NCBI RefSeq assembly: GCF_026420845.1
Contig: NZ_JAOWCB010000011.1
Coordinates: forward strand, 124,001-188,000
DNA: 64,000 bases
Direction: 5' to 3'
Origin: Streptomyces sp. PR69
GTDB taxonomy: Bacteria; Actinomycetota; Actinomycetes; Streptomycetales; Streptomycetaceae
Below, piece after piece: positions 1 to 6,430 of this stretch (the stretch's first letter is position 1; the number at the start of each line of letters is the position of its first letter). The position numbers were made by a program, and so were the translations under genes. The notes under the pieces are model-generated. The model saw nothing but the letters and a program-made list of their open reading frames with translations. It did not search any database and was not told the origin of the DNA.

Positions 1-419
1 TCCTCGCCGACTGGGCGAAGGGGCCGGGCGGCTGGGCCTCCGGCGAGGCGGACGCGCCCGTGCGCCCCGTGGGGGTGGTGTCCGTGGCCTCGCACAGCAG
101 GCCCGAGTTGATCGGGTCGCTGGCCGCCCGGATCGCTCAGGTGGGACGGATGCCGCTGCTCGGCTCGGTCGAGTACGCGCCGCAGACACAGGAGTCGGGG
201 CCGCCGCCCCGCAGCAACAGCGCACAGCGTGTGCGCGCCCTGCACGAGGCGTTCACCGTGCCGCAGGGGCTGGCCGGGGCGCTGGCCGGCGCGGAGGGGC
301 CCGTGCTCCTCGTGGACGACTTCTCGGACACGGGCTGGACGGTGGCGGTGGCCGCCCGGCTGCTGCGCAGAGCCGGCGCGAAGGGGGTGTTTCCTCTGGT
401 CCTGGCTGTGCAAGCGTGA
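1..419 (+). CDS. RecQ-family helicase, C-terminal end (partial)
   Basis: The frame is open from the left edge to the stop at 417-419, so only the last ~138 residues are visible. They form a phosphoribosyltransferase-like domain: the segment VLLVDDFSDTGWT is the PRPP-binding loop pattern (hydrophobics, D-D, T/S-x-T-G), followed by a helix rich in Ala/Arg. From memory of the family, many Streptomyces RecQ-type ATP-dependent DNA helicases carry exactly this kind of C-terminal extension ending in LVLAVQA. The helicase motifs themselves lie outside the window, so the RecQ assignment is inference from that tail. It could instead be a stand-alone phosphoribosyltransferase. Confidence 0.6.
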   Translation, partial: LADWAKGPGGWASGEADAPVRPVGVVSVASHSRPELIGSLAARIAQVGRMPLLGSVEYAPQTQESGPPPRSNSAQRVRALHEAFTVPQGLAGALAGAEGPVLLVDDFSDTGWTVAVAARLLRRAGAKGVFPLVLAVQA

Positions 420-635
420 CTCAAGGGGTGACATGCGAGGTGACTGGGCAGGAATATGAGAGTCAAACCAGCCGATTACCGTCGGCGTTCCCCAATTGCT
501 CGTTGCCGCATGCCGATGCGCCCGCAAGAATTGGGATGCTCCCCTCACGGCATATGAGCGGTCTGGATGGGCCGTGTTGCGGTGCGCCCTGCCCGACCCT
601 GCCCGCACTCTGGGCGCGTATGCGAAGGGAGGACC

Positions 636-1265
636 GTGACCTTCGGATTCGCCCCGTCTGCAGCCACTTCGATCAGCGCCCCGGCCCACGTCGCCAGTCA
701 TGTCACCCGGCTGCTCGAGCCCGCCGAGTGGTCCGCAGCCGGGATTCCGCTGCTGCGCAATCCACGCGAGGTGGTCAGCGGACTGCACGCCCGTCATCGG
801 CCGGTGCCGGCGACAGCCGTGGTCGCCGTGCTCGACCACGAGGAACGGCTCGCCGCGAGCGCGTCGTTCAGCAAACGCGCGTCGGCGGCCGACGGCTGGG
901 AGTTCCGGAACGCGCTGCTGGCCCATCTCCGCCGGGTCATCCCGCACGATCTGCGGCGGCGTGAGCCGGTGCGCACCGCGGTGCTGCTCTACTGCCGCGA
1001 TGGCGACGAGCGGTGGACCGAGGAGGACGGGGCCTGGATGTGGGGCCTGCGGGACGCCTGCACCCTGCACGGGCTGCGGTGCGGGGCCTACATCACGCTG
1101 ACGCGCGGCGGCTGGCAGGTGCTGGGCGAGGGGCGCGGCGGCCGCCGGCCCAACTCCGCCTCGCAGCCTGCGGATCTGGCCGACTCCATGGCCCGCGCCC
1201 CGGCGACGGCGGTGCGCACTGCCAGCGGCGCCGCCGAGGCTCTGCGGCGCACGGCGGCCCGCTGA
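636..1265 (+). CDS. Conserved hypothetical protein
   Basis: I do not recognise a characterised family. The start chosen is GTG 636, preceded by GAAGGGAGGACC, rather than an upstream ATG at 567 without a ribosome site; this gives 209 residues. The protein is mixed alpha/beta without membrane segments. It has a central hydrophobic stretch around AVVAVLDHEERLAA, and later a Trp-rich piece (EEDGAWMWGLRDACTLHGL) followed by AYITLTRGGWQVLGEGRGG. The C-terminal ~40 residues are Ala/Arg-rich. The organisation weakly recalls a JAB-like fold but no HxH metal motif is present, so no activity is proposed. It stands alone between recQ (same strand) and a convergent gene. Confidence 0.6.
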   Translation: MTFGFAPSAATSISAPAHVASHVTRLLEPAEWSAAGIPLLRNPREVVSGLHARHRPVPATAVVAVLDHEERLAASASFSKRASAADGWEFRNALLAHLRRVIPHDLRRREPVRTAVLLYCRDGDERWTEEDGAWMWGLRDACTLHGLRCGAYITLTRGGWQVLGEGRGGRRPNSASQPADLADSMARAPATAVRTASGAAEALRRTAAR

Positions 1266-1534
1266 AGGCGCCCGGCGGACGAGGTCCGGCCGAGACCCCC
1301 GGCCGAGGACCCGGCGAGGGCAGGGCACAGCGGCAGGGTGGGGGGCGCGGCGACCGGCTCAGACCCGGGACGCGCCGACCCCCGGTGCACGCCGTCCGGC
1401 CGCCCCCGCCGACGGCCGGATCACACCGGACCACACCGGTTCATGAGGGAACCTGTCGTGCGCCGAGCGTCGGACACGGCCGTGACCGCGACCGCTCGGC
1501 CCCGGGCCGGGCGGTGCGGGCTCTTGTCGGACGC

Positions 1535-2197
1535 TCAGACGCCCGCGCCGAGCACGGCGTTGATCCTCTTGGGGTCGCCGCACACGATCAGCAGGGCTGC
1601 GGCCTTCTTCAGCGCGGCCGGAAGGGCCTGAGCGGCGTCGTCGTCGGGACCTCCGTTGACCGCCACGACCACAACGGGCCGGGCGGCGGCGCGGTCGGCC
1701 ACGGCGGCGTCCGCATAGAAGACGTCGTCGCCCGCGTCGTGCTGGGCCCAGTAGGCGGCTTCGCCGAAGGACAGCTCATGAGCCGCCCAGGGGTGCTGTT
1801 CGCCGGTGGTGAGCACCAGTACGTCGCCTGGGGACCGCCCGGAGTCCAGCAGCAGATCGACGGCCTCGCCCGCGGCGTCGAGCGCGCCGTCGGCCGAGGC
1901 GGGGATCAGCTGGATCTGCGGCAGGGAACGATTCTCCTGCTGGGTCTGCTGGGACTGCTGCGTCTTCCCAGCGTTGCCGTGGGGGCGCTGCGGCGGCGTG
2001 GGCCTGGCCGGGCCGGGGCCCGGGTGACCAGGACGCGGCGACGCCGCGGAACGCGGACCGGGTACGGGACGAGGGGTCGGCGCGGTCCGGCCTGCTGCCG
2101 GAGTGGCGCGGGGACCCTGGGCACTCTCGTGAATCTGAGGCTCCTCGGGAATGAGAGGCATGGGTGGATGTCTATCAAATGCCGGTGCTGCAGGCAT
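1535..2197 (-). CDS. Hypothetical protein with UvrD C-terminal-like domain
   Basis: 220 residues if the first ATG is used; a second in-frame ATG at 2161 is equally possible, since neither has a clear ribosome site. Residues ~13-95 are a Pro/Arg/Gln-rich, probably disordered linker with a Gln-rich stretch (KTQQSQQTQQEN). The last ~125 residues look like an isolated, degenerate helicase 2B/C-terminal domain: a GDVLVLTT segment, then ARPVVVVAVNG, then AALKKAAALLIVCGDPKRI, in the order seen in UvrD-type C-terminal regions. No Walker A or other ATPase motif is present, so it cannot be a helicase by itself. It lies 48 bp downstream of rnhB on the same strand, a likely cotranscript. Role unknown. 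Confidence 0.5.
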   Translation of the reverse strand: MPAAPAFDRHPPMPLIPEEPQIHESAQGPRATPAAGRTAPTPRPVPGPRSAASPRPGHPGPGPARPTPPQRPHGNAGKTQQSQQTQQENRSLPQIQLIPASADGALDAAGEAVDLLLDSGRSPGDVLVLTTGEQHPWAAHELSFGEAAYWAQHDAGDDVFYADAAVADRAAARPVVVVAVNGGPDDDAAQALPAALKKAAALLIVCGDPKRINAVLGAGV

Positions 2198-2245
2198 CGG
2201 CGGGTGGGTACATGAGTTGCGACCGGCTCTGGTCAGGAGTTCAGG

Positions 2246-2947
2246 TCAGAAGTCGAATCCCAGCTGTCCCCCGTCTTCTAGGTCGTCCCCCACCGCCGCG
2301 ACGCGGACCTTCTTGAGGTGCCGCCACTGGGGCAGCGCATCGAGATAGGACCAGGAGAGCCGGTGATGGGGCGTCGGCCCCCACTCCGCGAGCGCCGCCT
2401 TGTGCACAGGCGAGGGGTAGCCGGCGTTGGCGGCGAACCCGAAGGCGGCGAACTCCCCCTGCAGTTCGGCCATCATCGCGTCCCTGCGCACCTTGGCGAT
2501 CACCGAGGCGGCTGCGACCGCGACACAGGACTGGTCGCCCTTGATCACCGTACGCACCTGCCACGGCCGGCCGAGGTAGTCATGCTTGCCGTCGAGGATG
2601 ACGGCGTCGGGGCGCACCGGCAGCCCCTCCAGCGCGCGGACGGCCGCCAGGCGCAGGGAAGCGGTCATGCCCAGTTCGTCGATCTCCTGGGGCGACGCAT
2701 GCCCGAGGGCATGGCAGGTGACCCAGTCCTCCAGCAGCGCGGCAAGCTCCGTACGGCGCTTCGGGCTGAGCAGCTTGGAGTCGGTCAGCCCGGCGGGCGG
2801 CCTGCGGAGCCCCGTGACCGCCGCGCACACCGTGACAGGACCGGCCCACGCCCCGCGTCCGACCTCATCGACGCCTGCGACGATCTTCGCGCCGGTGATC
2901 GCCCTGATCGAGCGCTCGACTGTGTGGGTGGGTGGTTCGTACGCCAT
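2246..2947 (-). CDS. rnhB: Ribonuclease HII
   Basis: Endonuclease that cuts the RNA strand of RNA-DNA hybrids and removes single ribonucleotides from DNA. The N-terminal half has the RNase HII hallmark [14 protein letters not shown] carrying the catalytic DE pair. It is followed by [10 protein letters not shown], the third acidic residue in [10 protein letters not shown], and the [21 protein letters not shown] helix. The start chosen is ATG 2947 (MAYEPPTH, 233 residues), the usual family beginning; an upstream in-frame ATG at 3058 would add 37 unrelated Arg/Pro-rich residues. The extended C-terminus ([13 protein letters not shown]) is common in actinobacteria. It is probably transcribed with the downstream UvrD-C-like gene. 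Confidence 0.95.
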   Translation of the reverse strand: MAYEPPTHTVERSIRAITGAKIVAGVDEVGRGAWAGPVTVCAAVTGLRRPPAGLTDSKLLSPKRRTELAALLEDWVTCHALGHASPQEIDELGMTASLRLAAVRALEGLPVRPDAVILDGKHDYLGRPWQVRTVIKGDQSCVAVAAASVIAKVRRDAMMAELQGEFAAFGFAANAGYPSPVHKAALAEWGPTPHHRLSWSYLDALPQWRHLKKVRVAAVGDDLEDGGQLGFDF

Positions 2948-3358
2948 GGCGCCAGCAAGGGTACGCCGCCGCCCCGGGCCGACGACAACCGGATTCGGGT
3001 AGCAGCGCCCCGGGCCCGGTCGGCCCGCCCGCGCCCTTGCTATCCCAGGGCACGCCATTCACTTGCGCACACCTTCGATCGCCATTTCATCGGCCAGGAG
3101 ACGCCATCGAGAACAAGGTCGCCCATGGCGTCGACCGCACACTTCCATGTGAGATTCCGCGGCACACCACCGCCCGGAGCGGCCACGCAAAGCGCTCGCC
3201 CTCCCGGCCGGCGATCATCCGGCGGAATCGCCCCACCGCCAGGAGGTCGCATTCGCGAATCACCACACGGAACGCGAAGGGGCAGCGGCATTCGAAAGCG
3301 AGGGAGCCGTCGTCAGCGAAGAGGCCGTCGCTCTCCCCCGCTTGATGCCGGCTCCGGC
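2948..3358. other. Intergenic region without a convincing gene
   Basis: About 410 bases lie between the rnhB start and the end of the ADP-ribosylglycohydrolase gene, both on the minus strand. This must hold the rnhB promoter, but I see no clear -10/-35 pair, hairpin or repeat. Short open frames cross it on both strands with no ribosome sites and no recognisable protein pattern. It is somewhat less GC-extreme than its surroundings around 3060-3130. Confidence 0.4.
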
Positions 3359-4267
3359 TCAGTCCGCCGCGGTCGGCAGCCAGGACGGCAGGGGCTCGGT
3401 GCGGGTCAGCCAGTCGGCCGGAGGAGCGCCCGGCTTGGACGCCGCGGTGACGCCGCAGGCGATGGCGCAGGTCGTGTCCATGTCGCCGCCGGCCTGGGCC
3501 GTGGTCCAGAAGACCCGTGCGAAGTCGCCGAGGCCGCGCGCGGCGGACCACAGCGCGAACGGCACGGTGTCGTGCGCGCTGGTCCGCCGGCCGCTGCCGA
3601 GCACCGCGGCCACCGTCCCGGCGTCGCTGTAGTCGAGCATGTCCCGCGCCCGCCGCAGCCCCGCGCCGACCGCGCTGCGCGGCACCAGGGCGATCACCCC
3701 GTCGAGCAGTTCCTCCGGCCCCGGGGGGCCTTCGGGGGCCGCGACGAGGGCGGCCGCCGCGGCCACGGCCATGGCGCCCACCACCGCTTCGCGGTGCTGA
3801 TGGGTGGTGTACGAGGAGATCTCCGCCTGATGCGTCGCCTGCTCGGGGTCGTCCGCGTACCACGCGCCCAGCGGCGCGATCCGCATCGCCGACCCGTTCC
3901 CCCACGAGCCCTGCCCCTGGAACAGCCCGGCGGCCAGCTCCCGCCAGTCGCCGCCCTCTCTGATCAGCCGCAGCATGCGGTTGACCGCCGGCCCGTACCC
4001 GCGGTCGAAGTCATGGTGCTCGGCGAAGGAGGAGGCGAGCGCGTCCTGGTCCACACGGCCGTGCGCGGCCAGCACGGCCAGCACGGAACAGGCCATCTCG
4101 GTGTCGTCGGTCCACTGCCAGGGGCCGGCGGGCAGCTCGCGCCGCTTGAGCAGCGGATAGTTCGAGGGAACGAAGAACTGGGAGCCCAGGGCGTCTCCCA
4201 CGGACAGCCCGCGCAGGCTGTCCAGGGCGCGTTCGAAGCGCCGGTCGCAAGTGGAGTCAGCGGTCAT
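3359..4267 (-). CDS. ADP-ribosylglycohydrolase family protein
   Basis: DraG/ARH-type hydrolase of 302 residues, predicted to remove ADP-ribose from proteins or small molecules using a dinuclear Mg site. Visible metal-binding motifs are the N-terminal WTDDTEM (Thr53-Asp54-Asp55) and the C-terminal GGDMDTTCAIA (Asp262, Asp264, Thr265), both matching the family pattern. GSWGNGSAMRIAPLG in the middle is another family signature. ATG 4267 has GCAGGAAG immediately upstream. The gene starts 12 bp after the histidine phosphatase gene ends on the same strand, so the two are probably one transcript. The physiological substrate is unknown. Confidence 0.88.
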   Translation of the reverse strand: MTADSTCDRRFERALDSLRGLSVGDALGSQFFVPSNYPLLKRRELPAGPWQWTDDTEMACSVLAVLAAHGRVDQDALASSFAEHHDFDRGYGPAVNRMLRLIREGGDWRELAAGLFQGQGSWGNGSAMRIAPLGAWYADDPEQATHQAEISSYTTHQHREAVVGAMAVAAAAALVAAPEGPPGPEELLDGVIALVPRSAVGAGLRRARDMLDYSDAGTVAAVLGSGRRTSAHDTVPFALWSAARGLGDFARVFWTTAQAGGDMDTTCAIACGVTAASKPGAPPADWLTRTEPLPSWLPTAAD

Positions 4268-4279
4268 CTTCCTGCCACT

Positions 4280-4939
4280 CTAACCGGTGACACCGTACGG
4301 TTCAGGTGTACGCCACCGCTCGAACGGCCGGTCCAGCGTGTACCGTCCGTCGACGCCCAGCTCGAGTATCCGCGTCTCGCCGTTGCTGGGGTTGGACAGG
4401 CACTCGAATTCCGCGACCGTCCAGTGGAACCAGCGCATGCAGAACAGCCGCATGGTCAGTCCATGGGTGACCAGCAGGACGTTCGGCGGGTGGTCCGGAG
4501 CCTCGAAGCTGCGGAAGAGGCTCTCCAGGAACGCCCCGACCCGGTCGTAGACGTCCGCGCCTGACTCCCCCTGCGCAAACCGGTAGAAGAAGTGGCCGTA
4601 CGCGTCCCGGTACGCCTTCTGCAGGCGGACGTCCTCCCGGTCCTGCCAGTTCCCCCAGTCCTGCTCACGCAGCCGGGGCTCCTCCCTGACCCGTACCAGC
4701 CCCGCGTCGAGGCCGAAGGTCTGGAGGGTCTGGTGAGTGCGCCGGTAGGGAGAGACATAGACGCTGACACGCTCCTGCCCGAAGAGTTCCCGCAGCCGGG
4801 CGCCGGTCCGCTCGGCCTGCGCCCGTCCGGCTGCGGTCAGCCCGAGGGCGTGGTCCGGCACGCGCTCGTACACGGAGTCGTCGGCGTTGCCCTCCGACTC
4901 TCCGTGCCGGACGAGGACGATGCGTCGCGGTCGCGCCAT
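4280..4939 (-). CDS. Histidine phosphatase family protein
   Basis: 219 residues of the phosphoglycerate-mutase-like branch. The phosphoacceptor motif LVRHGESEGN is at residues 9-18, SPYRRTHQT carries the second Arg, and LLVTHGLTMRLF carries the second His. The acidic general-base region lies around EEPRLREQDWGNWQ. The protein is soluble with no signal peptide. It is the first gene of a likely two-gene unit with the ADP-ribosylglycohydrolase downstream, which hints at a phosphorylated nucleotide-sugar or ADP-ribose related substrate; that is inference only. ATG 4939 is the only sensible start. Confidence 0.9.
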   Translation of the reverse strand: MARPRRIVLVRHGESEGNADDSVYERVPDHALGLTAAGRAQAERTGARLRELFGQERVSVYVSPYRRTHQTLQTFGLDAGLVRVREEPRLREQDWGNWQDREDVRLQKAYRDAYGHFFYRFAQGESGADVYDRVGAFLESLFRSFEAPDHPPNVLLVTHGLTMRLFCMRWFHWTVAEFECLSNPSNGETRILELGVDGRYTLDRPFERWRTPEPYGVTG

Positions 4940-5058
4940 GGTCCCGACTCTAAGTCGCCCCCTGTCCGGCCGAGCGGTCCACCCGGCCCATACGGCGTAC
5001 GCCGGGCGAGCGCGGCCGGCCGCGCGTCAAGGCCGGCCGGCGTCGCTGTGGCCGCCGC

Positions 5059-5664
5059 TCAGACCGTCCAGGACGCCTCAAGCTCCACCACATCCCCGGT
5101 CAGCGCCTCGATGTCCGCCTCGGTCTGGGTCCGCAGCAGCAGCCGCTCCACCCGTTCCACGCGGTACTTTCCGTGCTCCGCCGCCGACTCCCACATCGAC
5201 ATCACCAGGAACTCGTTTCCCGGCGCTTCCCCGAACAGTCCCCGCACCATTCCGGGCGACCCGGCCATGGCCGGATTCCACACCTTCTCCTGCATCAGGG
5301 CGTAGTGCTCCACCCGCCCCTCGCGCACCTTGCTGTGCGCGACCCGGACGACGTCCACACCGGTGAAGCGCGGCTCAAAGCCGGTCTTCACATCGAATCT
5401 GTGCTCGAACAGCTTGACCTGGCCGTCCCTGAAGGTGCCCGACTGGGCGGAGGCGAGGCGGTCGTGGGAGCGCGCCATGAAGGAGTCGTAGAACGCCCGG
5501 CTCTCCCAGAAGGCGAAGACATGGGCGACATCCGGCCTCGCCCTGCTCCATCCACCCCCCTGCCCCCGGAATCCCGGCTCGCCCAGCAGCCCCGCCCACT
5601 TTCGCTGACCCCGTTCGAACCCTCGACGGTCCACCACGGTGCAGCGAATCCACTTCACCAGCAC
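5059..5664 (-). CDS. DUF4937 (YdbC-like) domain protein
   Basis: The start chosen is GTG 5664 (VLVKWIRCTV), 201 residues; longer readings add non-conserved sequence that would overlap the divergent neighbour. The protein is a tandem of two ABM-like ferredoxin-fold modules, each with a Trp-Glu signature (HVFAFWESRAFYDSFM and FLVMSMWESAAEHGKY). The family is annotated as DUF4937/YdbC-like in actinobacteria and Bacillus, with no established reaction. No transmembrane or export signal is visible. It is divergently transcribed from the TerD-family gene across ~120 bp. Confidence 0.75.
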   Translation of the reverse strand: MLVKWIRCTVVDRRGFERGQRKWAGLLGEPGFRGQGGGWSRARPDVAHVFAFWESRAFYDSFMARSHDRLASAQSGTFRDGQVKLFEHRFDVKTGFEPRFTGVDVVRVAHSKVREGRVEHYALMQEKVWNPAMAGSPGMVRGLFGEAPGNEFLVMSMWESAAEHGKYRVERVERLLLRTQTEADIEALTGDVVELEASWTV

Positions 5665-5787
5665 CGCGCCATCGTACGGCCCCGATCCGCCTCCCCAGGC
5701 CAGGTCGTGCGGGCAGGCGGGCGTGGCAGCATGGTCAACGGACCGGGAATTCCCGGCAGTTGCGACAGCGATCGGGAGGGACATCTG

Positions 5788-6321
5788 GTGAGCAGTCTCA
5801 ACAAGGGGGTCCGCAAAGCGGAAGTGGCGCTCAAATGGGATCCCAGTCCCCTGGGGGAGCCCGATCACGATCTCGACATCGTGGCCGCCGTCTACACCGG
5901 GGACGCACCGCGTGGGGCTCCGGCGTACGTCGTGCACTTCGACAGCCGTTCACCCGACGGCACGATCACTCTGACCAGGGACAGCCGCACCGGGCAGGGC
6001 TTCGGATTCGACGAGGTCATGACCCTGGAGTTCGACCGGCTGGCCCCGGTGTACGCGCGCGTGGTGGTGGGCGTGGCCATCCAGCAGTCGGCCGGCCGGA
6101 GGGTCTTCGAGGACATAGGGAACGCCCTCGTCCGTGTGCGGGAGGGGCATACGGAGCTGTCCGAGCACGACTTCTCCGGGGTCTCTGACGCCACCTGCGC
6201 CGTGATCGCGGAGTTCTCCCGCGACGACGAGGGCCGCTGGGCATTCCATGACGTGGTCCGCGGCTACGACGCCGACCCGCAGTCCTTCATCTCGCTGATG
6301 GGCCTCGATTCGCCCCGATAG
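5788..6321 (+). CDS. TerD family (tellurium resistance/stress) protein
   Basis: 177 residues from GTG 5788, with GGGAGGG seven bases upstream. A single TerD domain is seen: the early EVALKWDPSP strand, DHDLDIVAAVY, the FDSRSPDGTITLTRDSRTGQ loop with acidic Ca-binding positions, then a run of Val-rich strands (YARVVVGVAIQQ). The domain is found in tellurite-resistance and Ca-dependent stress proteins, and Streptomyces have many paralogs linked to stress and development. It stands alone here, not in a ter operon, and is followed by a strong hairpin. Confidence 0.82.
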   Translation: MSSLNKGVRKAEVALKWDPSPLGEPDHDLDIVAAVYTGDAPRGAPAYVVHFDSRSPDGTITLTRDSRTGQGFGFDEVMTLEFDRLAPVYARVVVGVAIQQSAGRRVFEDIGNALVRVREGHTELSEHDFSGVSDATCAVIAEFSRDDEGRWAFHDVVRGYDADPQSFISLMGLDSPR

Positions 6322-6338
6322 CGCACCCTCGGGCATGA

Positions 6339-6373
6339 GTAAGGGGCGCGGCCCCATGGCCGACGCCCCTTAC
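6339..6373. terminator. Hairpin between convergent terD-like gene and nrdJ
   Basis: A perfect 10-bp inverted repeat, GTAAGGGGCG...CGCCCCTTAC, with a 15-nt loop that itself contains a GGCC/GGCC stem. It lies 17 bp after the TerD-like stop and 57 bp from the nrdJ stop. It probably terminates both convergent genes. Confidence 0.7.
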
Positions 6374-6430
6374 ATCATCTCTCTGGTTCGCTTCTCATCA
6401 CGCCCTTACGGGCTCAGCTCACCGCGGTGC

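Noticed and set aside
3040..3345. Short ORFs on both strands upstream of rnhB
   Set aside because: No ribosome sites, unusual composition and no motif; treated as intergenic.
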